Made by a program: the position numbers and the translations under genes | Source of the DNA: Przewalskia tangutica | Taxonomy: Eukaryota > Streptophyta > Magnoliopsida > Solanales > Solanaceae | Direction of reading: 5' to 3' | DNA: 64,000 nucleotides | NCBI GenBank assembly: GCA_029844215.1 | Contig: CM056733.1 | Coordinates: 70,027,794-70,091,793, forward strand | The notes under the pieces: generated by a model | Told to the model about the DNA's origin: nothing | The model's input: the letters and a program-made list of their open reading frames with translations, nothing else | The model's database searches: none | Shown: positions 43,727 through 55,800 of the stretch, in pieces | How positions within the stretch are numbered: position 1 is the stretch's first letter | Layout: each line of letters begins with the position of its first letter

Positions 43727-46700
43727 ATGTCTGTAAAGGCACTAAATCCAAATGCAGAAGTACTCAACAAATCTGCAGCACTTCACATGAATATCAACGC
43801 CGCCAAGGGCTTACAAGATGTTCTCAAGACAAATCTTGGTCCTAAAGGCACCATTAAGATGTCAGTTACACTTTTATTTCCTTACTTGCAGTCATTGATA
43901 CCTAGGGGAAAATATTTACCCGCTTTAGCCCATATTTGTGTATAATGCTTTTTTCCCTGGTATAATATTGTATAAACTGAAAATATGGCTATTTGGCGTA
44001 ATATTTTATGTTGGGTTGTATATTTTTGTAAATTTCCCTCCTTTTTGGGGGTCGTTTTGTTAATCAGAGTCTAATGTTTATAAAAAATGGCAGGCTTGTT
44101 GGTGGTTCTGGTGATATTAAGCTCACTAAGGATGGTAATACATTATTGAAAGAGATGGTGAGTTTATATTGTTCTTGTTTTCTGCAATATGATGTTTTTG
44201 TGACATTACAAAGAAATGACTAGTTAGTTTGGGGTGGGGGTGAATTGTAAGATGATATGCTGCAAATGACGAAAATGATGCATACATTAGGGGTGCAAAA
44301 TGAAAACAACTCTTAAAATGCATGAGTTGTAGTCTATAGTCTTGAGCAATACTTACCCCGCTAGCTTGAGTTAGGCCCAAGATGATTTTTCCCCACATAG
44401 TATCACAATTAAACTTGATTATGATGTTTGGATACTCAATATTGGGCACCCATGTTAACTCCAAGCTCCATATGTCTAGTCCCTGGCATGTGGGGACGGT
44501 TAGAATTCAACATTGGTTAAGTTTATGAGCTGTTGTCTCCTTATATGGTCGTCGTAAGTACTTACCAATTTAGCTAACCTTCGTGGTCGACTTAGGCCCA
44601 AAGTACATTTTTCCAACAAGAATTGCCCGATTTAACCTTTTTATTGTTTGGGTATTTTGCCTCCTGTTATCAAACACGTGAGTGGATGCTGCTTGTGGCA
44701 TTAGATTACGTGTTAATGTTGTCACTTGACAGTGTCCTGAAAATTTGGATATTTGCAGATGCAGGGTTAAGTCTGGAATTTAGGGAATTTCTAATCTTAG
44801 AGGATTCCTAGTTTTAAAAGAAAAATTACTGAGTAGTGAGTACTGAAGTGAAACGGGCTCAAAAGGAGCAGATGGATAGCCAACCCCAACCAGTTTGGCA
44901 TTAAGGGCGTCAATGTTTCTATTTCGTGTTCATAGAACTCAAGAACAAGAATAATCTTTTCATGGAAGTGGAAACTAGGTCTTGTAACATGATTTGTGTA
45001 CTTCTTAATAACCAAAGCTTGCCATAGTCTGGTGAGCCCACCTGTGACTTAGTTAATACTGCTAAAGTAAGAATATTTATTTGAAATAAGATTTTGTCCT
45101 TGTGGAGAACAAATAGAAGATAAATCTTGTTGCTCTCAGGTAATTGATGTTAATGTTTTTTTTTTTTGAGAAACTGGTACTGTAATTGATGTTAATGTAT
45201 TTTTAACTTGAAAACTGCAGCAAATTCAGAACCCAACTGCAATAATGATTGCTAGGACTGCTGTAGCTCAAGATGATACTAGTGGGGATGGTACTACATC
45301 TACTGTGCTTTTCATTGGAGAGCTCATGAAGCAATCTGAACGATGCATAGATGAAGGTTTGGCACATATATATGCTTTTCCAAGCAACTTATTGCCTTAA
45401 TTTTGTGGTGCATTCTACATCCATGACTCTAGAAAAGGAACTGTGCTGCTCTTTTCAATGAAAATTTCATTACATTAGTAACTTACTATTTCAGTGATTC
45501 AGTATTACTTGTGTGTTACTTATTCCTTATGACATCTTATGCATAAGTATCTCCTTTGGGTTAAACTAGGTAACCAATGCTTGTCCCTATATTTTCAGGG
45601 ATGCATCCTCGTGTGCTAGTTGATGGTTTTGAAATTGCGAAAAGAGCAACTCTACAAATTCTTGAAAAATTTAAGACTCCTGTGGTGATGGGTAATGAGC
45701 CAGATAAAGAGATATTGAAGATGGTTGCAAGAACGACATTGAGAACAAAGGTTTCTTCTGCAATTTTAATTTAATAATTTTTTTTATTCTGTTGTTGATA
45801 CATTCTTCCTTCCTACTTGTGCTAATGTCAATTTATTGTTTTGGTGCAGTTGTATGAATCACTTGCTGATCAGCTTACTGACATTGTTGCGAATGCTGTG
45901 AGCACCCACTCTTATTAGTCTTTAAAATATTGGTCCTTATTTGGCTAGTTTCTTTTTTCTCTTTGTGACATGGTGTTCTGGGGAAGAGAGACCAGCTCAT
46001 GCTGATTTTTATCGTGTTTGAAAGTTAGATGTACCGGGGGTCTCTGAAGAGAGAGTTCTTCATTGATCTCTTCAGACATAAGTCTTGTAATGAGGGAGAA
46101 ATATGCCTAAGATTTAATGTTCTGATGACTTTTTTGTTGGCAATGATGCACGATGAACTATATTGGTTGTTTTTTGGTATCATCATTCACTACATTCTTT
46201 GCAACTTGTATACGGGTTTTTATGCCCAAACTTGTCAATAAATTTATTACCTTATCAAAAAATTACATCCTCTGCAACTTTGTGCCACAGGTGCTCTGCA
46301 TTCGCAAGCCTGAAGAACCTATCGATCTTTTTATGGTTGAGATAATGCACATGCGTCACAAGTTTGATGTAGATACTCGTTTGGTATGTGGAATTCTACT
46401 CTTGGCCTTTCTACATTTTGGTTGACATTTCCTTTAAAATGACAATGGTAGTGAAAATAGTTATCACTGTCAGCTATTGATAATGATAACATCACTAAGC
46501 AAAATAATGAACATCCTTTTCTGATTAGTCAACTTATGGACTGGAGAATCAGAGTTCTATATTTCAAAATTATTGGCGATTCCGGAGCAGATACTTACTT
46601 TTCACATTAAAAGTTTAAATGTATGAAAACTAGTTTAATGTATCTCTTTCTATGTTTAGGCGATAGTAAAGTAAAGAATGCTGTCTACCAAAAATATTCT

Positions 46701-49700
46701 CACTCTGAGGTACACTTTTATAGTTTTTTTCTAAGTTGAATTCATTTAGGATGGTGGTGAAGAAAAAGTATGATTGGACTTATTTGAAAAAAAGAAAAAG
46801 GAAAAGTAGGCCAGTGCGTAGGGTAGAGAAAGTGAAATATTAACCTTACACATCTAATGATAGTCATAGACAGTGAAAGATGACTATATAATAAAAATAA
46901 TAAACCTAGGCTTAATTGGTCAGAATATAAAAATGAGTGGTGAATATTCTGACAGTGTTGGAGGTCTTGAAGATACATTAGCATGTGGTTAAGGAAAGAG
47001 ATGGTATAGTGCATATTTATTGCATGCAGCCATGTACATTTCACTAAGTGGGCAAATGCCTAGATGTGGATGGGCTTGTCCTCACTTCTGCATAATATTT
47101 CGTGCTGCCAGATGAAGAACAAAAAGATTGTTTTTTTTTCTCTTCCTCCTTTTGCCCAGGGGGTGGGGCGTGCCGGAGAAACCGTCATGCAAATGTTATG
47201 TCTCACACTCTCACCTCATTAGTTCTTGCTGCTGTTAGGTTGAGGGTCTTGTACTTGATCATGGTTCAAGACATCCAGACATGAAAAGGCGAGCAGAGAA
47301 CTGTCACATTTTAACTTGTAATGTCTCTCTTGAATATGAGAAGAGGTATTAGTGTTAATCCAGATTCACATTGCTTAAATTTACTTGGTCTTGATTGGTT
47401 CATACCATTGATCAATCTTCTCCTTTCTCAGTGAAGTAAATGCAGGCTTTTTCTACTCAAATGCAGAGCAGAGAGAGGCAATGGTTACTGCAGAAAGGCG
47501 TTCTGTTGATGAGAGGGTGCAAAAGATAATTGACCTAAAAAACAAGGTATGCTGAGAAGGTGGCTATTTGGCATTGCTCCATTTTAGTGTAGGAAAATCT
47601 TTTTAACGTTTGATGCTTCTGGTTCTCGGCAGGTCTGCGCTGGAAATGACAACAACTTTGTTGTTATCAATCAGAAGGGGATTGATCCTCCATCTCTTGA
47701 CCAACTTGCTCGGGCAGGAGTAAGTTGTTATTTCTCTCTTTATTCAGTTTCTAGTAGCTGAATCATTCAATCTACCAAGCTTGCACCCTTTTCCATTTTG
47801 GTTTATCTGGTTGCTGTGCTAGCACTTTGTGAACTAATTAGTCCGTTTGATTATGCCTATACAACTTGGACTTGTCTTGGTATAATAGAGAGAGCTGCTT
47901 AGAACCCCTTTAATTCCCCCTCTCACTGTTCTTTTGTTAGCTGTACAAGAAAGGCAAGGGGACAAAGGCTTAGTGGTGATAAAAATTCTCGAATGGACCC
48001 TAAAGGCTCCAAATATCTTCACCAGAAGATCAACGAAGAAATTTTGAAACTTGTGAAACAAATCATAAACTGCTTAGTACATCGGAGCAGTTGGATGGTG
48101 CTTGCTTGTCTCTTCCCTTTTTCTGTGTTGGAAACTCAGAACTGATTTATTGCATAAGCTCTGTGCCTTTTCAAATCGCTTGTTTTCAACACTCAAAAAG
48201 GTCATATGCGAATGAGCTCGCTTTATTGCACAAGTTCTGTGCCCTTTCGAATAATTTGTTTTCAGGACTCAATCAAAGAAAGGGTCTGCCTTCCCCAACT
48301 TGTTTGGGACTAAGGCGTAATTGTTGTACTCGATCAAAGGATCTATGAGAACATATGCAATACGCTCTCTCTTCATTTTATCATGTGCAAGAGCTTGAGT
48401 TGGTAGAAATATTGAGGAAAGATAATTTGACTTTGTGAAGTTTTATCCAAGGTTCCTGTTTCCTAAAGTATACTGCTCAAGAACCTGAATGCAAATGCAA
48501 ATTTTTACACCTTAGCTCTTACTTTTAGCAATTTCCTCTCTTGGTTAAATGAGAAAGGATAGAGTTTGACACCTCTCTTTAATGCATTGTCACAACTCAA
48601 CAGAAAATTTTCTTTCTGTTTGGACATATTTTACCATTGAGTACTTCTGGATCTTCTTTTGCAAAGTATTTTCCCCTTAAAACTAAACATTGCAATTTGA
48701 ACAGTTAAACGGGAGGTTGCATGATGACATGAACATAAAGACTTGTCTTCTATTGACTTACCTTAACATTTTATGTAATCATAGTTGTTTCATGTTCTAG
48801 ATAATCGCACTTCGAAGGGCAAAGAGGAGAAATATGGAACGTTTGGTTTTGGCTACTGGTGGGGAGGCAGTTAACTCTGTTGATGACCTAACTCCTGAGT
48901 GCCTTGGCTGGGCTGGGCTTGTCTACGAGCATGTTCTTGGTGAAGAAAAGTATACCTTTGTAGAAAATGTCAAAAATCCTCATTCCTGTACTATTCTTAT
49001 CAAAGGTACTGTTAGGTGCTTAATGTTCGTCAAACCATTCATCTGATTAATTGTATTGTTTGTTCTCCTGTTGCTTGCCATCTTAGTGAGCTGGAGAAGT
49101 AGATCTTAACCTGCAGTGCTGTTTTCTTTACAGGGCCTAATGACCACACAATAGCTCAAATCAAGGATGCAGTTCGTGATGGACTAAGGGCAGTAAAAAA
49201 TACCATTGAAGATGAAGCAGTTGTACTCGTATGTTGCAATATTGACATTTTATAACCATAGTTTTGTTATTTGATCAGCAAGTCATCTGTGTGATTCCAC
49301 ATGGAAGCTCCTTCACATTGTTTTATGCTGCCCGTTTATCTTTGATGACCAAGATTGCATGCTGCTTGTTTTTCTTTGATGACCAAGATTTGCTGCCTAG
49401 TGGTTTAGTTTCGTGATATGTGGGTTAGGCACATTCATGATATGGGTTCGAACCCTATTTTAAAAAAAAAGTGTGGTATTAAGTGGAAAAGGGTAGAGGG
49501 GTGGGCCGATCATCCACTGAGTTTAACTCGTGTGCCACTGGGGATTTCTTGGTTATCAAAAAGAGGTCTTCATGCATGGGAATACGGTCCGGTTTATGTG
49601 AGCATGCTGCTAAAAATCATGATAATCCTGTGCATTATTTGTGATCTTCTCAGTTGAGGCTAACGAATTGTTTATTGACTTCATAACCCAGTTTTTCCCC

Positions 49701-50575
49701 TTGATTAATGAAGGTTATAGCTTCAACAATCAATCAATCAACTGACTCCAAAACTAGATGTGTTACAAATTACTGGATTTAATTTCCATGCCTATATCTG
49801 ATTATGGAATCTAAGCTTTCTAGCTGTTTCAAGTGTTGAAGCATAATTTACGTTTGTATTATGAAAATGAGGCTATGCATTTCCTGTTCCTAAGGTGTAG
49901 TCTTGAATGCTGGCTTTCAGGGTGCCGGGGCCTTCGAAGTTGCGGCTCGACAACACCTGATTAACGAAGTGAAAAAGACTGTTAAGGGGGTGTGTATATG
50001 GATTTGCTCATTGTCCGCTACTTACATCTGTTAAATATCTTCATGCACCGTATCTGTCTTCTCACTTTCTATATGTTTGTCTGGACAATATATGTACAGC
50101 GTGCCCAACTTGGAGTGGAAGCTTTTGCTAATGCCCTCCTTGTTATACCAAAGACACTTGCTGAGAACTCTGGCCTTGATACTCAAGATGTGATCATTTC
50201 TCTAACGGTATCTAGATCCATCTTATGTGCATGCAACAATGTATAACTTTAAATCAGTGCCTTTGTAACATCTCAACTCTTTTCAGGGAGAGCATGACAA
50301 AGGAAATGTTGTCGGACTAAATCAGCACACCGGAGAACCTGTAGATCCACAAATGGAGGGGATATTTGATAATTATTCCGTGAAGCGTCAAATTGTTAAT
50401 TCTGGGTATGTGGGAATTTTTCATTCATTTTTTGTTTGCTATACTGTATGTGCAAGTGTGTGTTTATGTTTAAATTGCATCAACTGTGCTTCTTTGCAGG
50501 CCTGTTATAGCATCTCAGCTGTTACTTGTTGATGAAGTAATTCGTGCTGGACGAAACATGAGGAAACCAACTTAG
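43727..50575 (+). CDS. CCT6: CCT6: T-complex protein 1 subunit zeta (cytosolic chaperonin)
   Basis: One of eight subunits of TRiC/CCT, the ATP-driven ring chaperonin that folds actin, tubulin and other cytosolic proteins. Fifteen exons: 43727-43860, 44094-44157, 45221-45356, 45599-45750, 45850-45897, 46291-46383, 47239-47345, 47432-47546, 47633-47719, 48801-49005, 49134-49228, 49921-49989, 50100-50207, 50287-50405, 50500-50575. All introns are GT-AG and the sum is 1608 bases, 535 aa plus stop, the length I recall for plant CCT zeta. Seen: the N-terminal LGPKGTIKM loop, the ATPase motif GDGTT (residues 88-92), an apical domain from about residue 210, GAGAFEVAA near 413, and the C-terminus RAGRNMRKPT. 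It is intact. It lies tail-to-tail with RAD23 and just downstream of a same-strand Sirevirus LTR. Two near-identical CCT6 genes are usual in plants, so the exact paralogue is open. Confidence 0.95.
44270..44640. repeat. Possible retroelement remnant in CCT6 intron 2
   Basis: Two related stretches, CTAGCTTGAGTTAGGCCCAAG (about 44361-44381) and a similar GTCGACTTAGGCCCAAAG (about 44586-44603), resemble the 3' end of repetitive elements common in nightshade introns. They are too decayed for a family call. Confidence 0.3.
48149..48335 (+). repeat. Short duplication plus RTE/Au-type tail in CCT6 intron 9
   Basis: An imperfect direct repeat (about 48149-48190 and 48223-48268) is followed by CCCCAACTTGTTTGGGACTA, then AGGCGTAATTGTTGT. 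The latter matches the 3' tail shared by RTE LINEs and Au-type SINEs as I remember it. Only the tail is present. Confidence 0.5.
49394..49564 (+). mobile_element. tRNA-derived SINE in CCT6 intron 11
   Basis: It begins CCTAGTGGTTTAG, contains an A-box-like segment and a clear B box (GGGTTCGAACCC, 49444-49455), and has an internal A-run. It ends GGTTATCAAAAAGAG. The layout is that of SolS-type SINEs of nightshades. A 37-bp direct repeat of host DNA (TTTGATGACCAAGATTGC) lies just before it. Confidence 0.65.
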
Positions 50576-50963
50576 CTTTTTCTGTCTTTACTTCACAGAT
50601 TTTCCTGTAGTTTTCATCTGGAAGAAATTGTAGAAAAAACAAGGTGAAATAGGCGTGGAGAGTATGGTGTTATCGGCCAGCTTGGTACGGTTCTGAAAGA
50701 TTTTGCTTCCGTATTTTTATTACACCAATATCATATTGAAATTAATTCGATATGATTCGACTTTTTTACTTTTCAATTTCAGTTTGCGCCGTTCGGTGCT
50801 TTATAGTCTTCTCTAATTTTATTTCCTCTACTACGCGTTCTTTAATGTACTTGATTTATCTCATTTATCTGCTTCTCTCCTCTTTCAGAATGCGATATCA
50901 TGGCATATTCGCATTTGCTAGCTTTAATTTTTTACCGGTCTGATTGTTTTTTTGCTTTGCTTG
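50576..50963. other. CCT6 3' untranslated and downstream region
   Basis: This is AT-rich DNA after the stop. The first ~200 bases are likely 3' UTR. No further gene or clear repeat is seen. Confidence 0.5.
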
Positions 50964-51086
50964 TCCTGAGCCGAGGGTCTCTAGGAAACAACCGCTCTAC
51001 CTACCAAGGTAGAGGTAAGGTCTGCGTACATTCTACCCTCCTCAGACCCACGCTGTGTGATTTCACTGGGTTTGTTGTTGCTGTCG
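50964..51086 (+). mobile_element. TS-type SINE, 3' part
   Basis: The segment carries GCCGAGGGTCTCTAGGAAAC, GGTAGAGGTAAGGTCTGCGT and TTTCACTGGGTTTGTTGTTG, the well-known 3' region of the tobacco/nightshade TS SINE. The tRNA-like 5' part is degraded or absent. It lies in the CCT6-RAD23 intergenic region. Confidence 0.8.
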
Positions 51087-52897
51087 TTCGGTAACTTTGG
51101 TATTACTTTTTTAAGTTATATTCTATCGACCAAATTTTATGAAACTTAGAATCGTGATTCATGAAACTGATTTTCGAAATTAATAATTTGATCAAGCAAA
51201 AAAAGAAAAGAACAAATTGAAACAAAACGTCATTCTAAAACAAGAGCAAATTGTCCGTTTGAAAAGAAAAGAAGCAAAAACATCAGATACATTATTGTTA
51301 GAAGTCAAACGTCATGAACTACCAAATGCTAAATGAATGTGTTTGCAGTCATTCAAAAAATTAAATTTAGGATAACAAATTTCATTTACCATTTTTAAAA
51401 AAGTTTTAAAAGAACTAATGATTAGAGCAAATTCTTCGATCAAAACTAACATATAAACATTAATAGAATAGTCTCGAGGGTAAGCTTATTAGTCATATCC
51501 AGAGTGTTTATTTGCGGCGAAGCAGAGGATTTTAAAAGAACATGTACCAAGCTTTCAAAGGTGAAATTATTTTTTGATGTTCTGTTTAGTGGTAAAAATG
51601 AAATTATTATGTGATGGGAATTTTAAAAAATATTATGTTAACCTTCAATATAAGTTTATGTAAATGGCAAATATGCACGCAAGAACACTCAGAACATCAT
51701 CATTATAAAATTCAAATAAAAACATGTGTAAATCTTATTGTATAACTTCAAACCACTTAATAAAGTTTTTATTTAATCAAATCATTAGTTTGCATTTTAT
51801 ATTTAGACTGATTAAATTATTATTATTATTTATATTTTATATAACAATATATTTCAGTATGGTAATCTTTCGATATTTTTTGATAGTTCTTGTTGTAACA
51901 ACCAACTCTTTACTTCTATTAACAAATCTATCTTCTTTAAGCGAAAAAGAAAACTTTCCTCGTCATATGTTTTAAGGTTTATGCCCTCAGCTATGATCTA
52001 GGAGGTAGTGTGCGGGGGGTAGATTCGTAAACAAGACACTCGCAGTTACCATTGCAAGCTGCAATGCCAAGCAGATGCTAATGGATCTCTTCGACGAACC
52101 ACAATTTGTGATTTGACCATAAATTACCAGGTGCAAACGATACGATCTCAAGGGGGGCGCTGTCGGAGGCTGATCCAATGTGTACCTTTGAAACTCTTAC
52201 ATGTTAAGATCCAAAATTTAAGTTTGATGAATTGATATCTATGGACGATATTAGTAATTTATTTCATACACACAACTATTGTGTACTAACTGCATCCGTC
52301 TTTGATTACTGTCATTCAATAAAAACTTGTGTGGCCTACCTGCTCTTATACAGATTCAGTTGTATTCTCTAGATCTAGCATGTCTTCGACATCAATGGTG
52401 CTTACCTAGTAAGTTGGCCATTTATGCTATTGGTATGACGATTCTTGAAATGTTAAACTAAGGAAGCAATGATATCTATTGGAGGAAGAAGTCCAATAAC
52501 CTAAACAAGTCAATGACACATGAAAGACAGCCGGAGAGAAAAAGAGAAGAACAAATGAAGCCCTATTGATGCTGGGGAGTATCCCCTTTGAAACCTTTGA
52601 CTCAAACAGCTAAGTAGATGCCACCAGCAGTTGCAGTCGGGCATCTTAAGTTTACAAAAACAATCACCCGTATTGAACAAGAAGATAAAAGCTTGCTGGT
52701 ACTTTTAATTATATAACATATCCATTATAGAAATAGTTTTAGATCCAACACTATCCATCCACTGTGAATGAGGGGGGCATTGAATTACTCCACATGGCAA
52801 GATAGAAAATATGTCACACGGATTTAGAAGATAGAAAAATAAAAACAAAGTATAACAAAAATTGTAAGAGGTTAAAGTGCACTCTGTTTCATACATG
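51087..52897. other. Intergenic DNA between CCT6 and RAD23 3' ends
   Basis: Mostly AT-rich, with no supported gene. A more GC-balanced patch at 51990-52180 has a 63-codon - strand frame that matches nothing I know. The last few hundred bases must include the RAD23 3' untranslated region. Confidence 0.5.
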
Positions 52898-55800
52898 TCA
52901 TTCATCAAACTCATGCATGTGATCTAACAGGTAATTTGCAGCCAGCTCCTCGTTTTTGTTGCATGCAAAAAATACTTGCAATACCAAAGCTCGATCAAAA
53001 CCCATAGCTTCAAGCTGTTAAGATCAACACCACAAAAGCAGAAATGGACAGCACTGTCATGTCAGAATAATATTTCATGTCTGCTAAAGCTCAGTTAAAA
53101 GTATATCACAACTGAAAAAGTAAAATTTGGAAGACAGTAACATGACATAGATCATAGTTTGCTTCTTTTTAGCTTTCTAGATACAAAAGGGATAGGTAGG
53201 TAGTGGAAGATCAAAAGACATGCACAACTTTTACTGTTGTATAAGTTTTGTGGATATCATGAATCAGCTGAATTTGCTAAAAACAAATGATAACACAGAC
53301 CCAATAGTCCTTCCAGGTAAAATCACATTCAATGCAGCATGAGGCTATCAAGTAATGCTCTTTCAAGTTAGAGAAGCCATTCAGGTTTGAGGGGATTCGC
53401 TAGAGAAGCCATCCTTACTTCTTACAGGTTTGAGGGGTTCTCTAGAGATTAACTAGGTAAGATCAATCCTTTTTTATGAACTATTGTGTGAAAACCACAT
53501 TGTGGGATTTCACTGGGTATGTTGTAGTATTGTGTGAAAACCACACAAACAAAAATATTTCATGGAAATGTGGTAATGGGAAAGCAGCAACATCCCCTCA
53601 AATGTCGGACAGGGGGTGCAAAATTGTGTTAAATTGTTTTAGGCACCCGAAGGTGAGGCCTAGTAGTCTGATGTGAGAAGAAAATCACGGGAGACGGTTT
53701 CAAATCCTGGCTGAGACGAATAATATTTCTTTTTATTTGCCCAAGTCTTGGTGGGCAAAATAATCAATAGCTGTAGACTGTAGTGGTAGGAGGTGGCATA
53801 GGTACCCGGTCAAAAAATTGAGGTGCACACAATCTGGCACGGCCACCACCATAATGTTTTTAAAAAGAACACAGTGGAAGTGTCACCTAATGTTTTCCAC
53901 AGATTTACCAGTTGGTTCTTAATATGAGGAAAAGGCAGCACTGTAAGAAAGGTAATTCCATACAAGTGTATGATCCAAGAATTAAACGGTGTACCAACTA
54001 ACTCATTCACATGGCCATTGGGTTCAAAAGAATATAAGAGGGCTTATGGTTCTTGGGAAATGTCAGATTTAAGCCAGGTAATAGAAGAATATCCTTCTGG
54101 AACAATACTTGGATATGGCATAGAGATTGCTCAAAGAGCCTTTGCCACATATTTACGATTTGCCTCTTGACCATGATGCTAAGTTGTGAGATTACTCCCC
54201 CCAAAGTAGGATGGCAGCTAAGGCTGAGAAGAAACATTTTCTTTTGGAAGGCTGAGAAGTGTAAATGATTGGGAATTACCTACACTAACTGATCTTCTTT
54301 TGCTCTTACAGGGACATTGAGGTAACCCAGATGAAAGAGATAAGAGGTGATGGATTCCTAGCAGTAAATGTTATTTCTTGTGAGATATTGTTACAAAACA
54401 ATTCATTTTGTGGGGTTTGGCAGGGTGGGGGTGAAATGTTCAAGAATTGAAAGGAACGCAAATCTGGGCTTCTTATAAGGTGACCCGTTTCACATGATTA
54501 GCAACCTCCCGGTCTTGTTCAACACATGATAATACCAAAAACAAGTTTCAACTTATGTAATAGGTGCTACATGTGCAGAGTAGATTGAAGAAAACAGACA
54601 CCTATTATTGCACAGTGAGGGAGCTTCACAGCTTACATGAGTTTGAACTTATTAGAATCTAAAGTGGACTATGCCAAACTCACCCAATGAGTAATTGTTA
54701 TGCAGGAACAACTTGTGCAAAAAAAAAAGGAGAAAAGAGTAATGTGGAAAACTATACCTTCTTGCATTTGGTGGACAATATAGAAAGATAGGAATCTTAG
54801 GTGTTTTGGAAACAAAGCAGAACCAATAGCAAAATCAAGTTTAACTGTTTGTGTCTGCTGTGTTTTTGGAGAAAGGCAGAATGTAGAGAAAGCAGTAAAT
54901 TTCATGGAATTCATTAGTGCTATTTGCATTATCCGTAAATGCATTTGTTGTGGAATATTATACAACAGATGGTTACAGAGCACAGCATTTAGAAATGTAC
55001 CAGTAGCATAATACTGGTGATCACTCTTGTCTGTTCTAATGTTCCATGCAAGAGAATAAATTAAGCTAAAAAATATTGGTTCGGAAGTCAACTTTGGTTG
55101 GTTAATCCGATCAGTTCATCGATGGTCGGCAACACCATCAGCACTTCAATATCAAGATAATTTGCAAATCCTACCAATGTCATGTAGAAGGAACAAGCCG
55201 TAGGCCTGTCCTTTCTCATAATGATTTTATGACTTTTGGAAACTCAATTTGGCTTTGCATTACGTAAATGAAGAGTATAATTCCAACAACATGAAAAGGC
55301 AACAGCAATCATTCTGAAGTTCCCCAATGACATTTCACTCTAGCAGGAAAACTGTTATTAAGTGAACTAACTCTAACTGAGCCTGAAACCATGTCGCACA
55401 AGCTAAAAGATAAATAAGAACTTACCCGTTCAATAGCCTCACGCTCTTCAGGTGTGACAGTCACAGCTTGTGGTATAGCCCCTGCCGGCTGCCCGGGCAC
55501 ATTCCTGATAGCACCATATAGTGACAAAGTCAGCCTCGCATACAGATACTAGATGTCAAAGAAATGATTTTGGACAGCTAGAAGCTAAAGTTACTGTGCT
55601 CATATGCACCCAGCTCCCTAATGCAAAACAAGAAGTTCTCACCCCTCCCCCTCAACAGGTTCATTGATGAGGCGCAAGAAGTCAGCTTGATGTTCTTGAA
55701 TCAGCCGCATCAATTGAGGATTTTGCTTACCCAACTCCTGGAGCATAGGCTGCAGAGTGAAAAAGACATCATTGTTCCAGGTTCAAGAAAACATTTGTAA

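Noticed and set aside
44126..44464. 112-codon - strand frame in CCT6 intron 2
   Set aside because: It overlaps exon 2 on the other strand and lies in a repeat-like intron; no homology.
49444..49455. Possible tRNA gene (B box GGGTTCGAACCC)
   Set aside because: No cloverleaf can be folded around it; the surrounding sequence is a SINE with a tRNA-like promoter.
53970..54268. Small + strand frames in RAD23 intron 11
   Set aside because: They lie inside an intron, have no recognisable homology, and are bracketed by SINE pieces.
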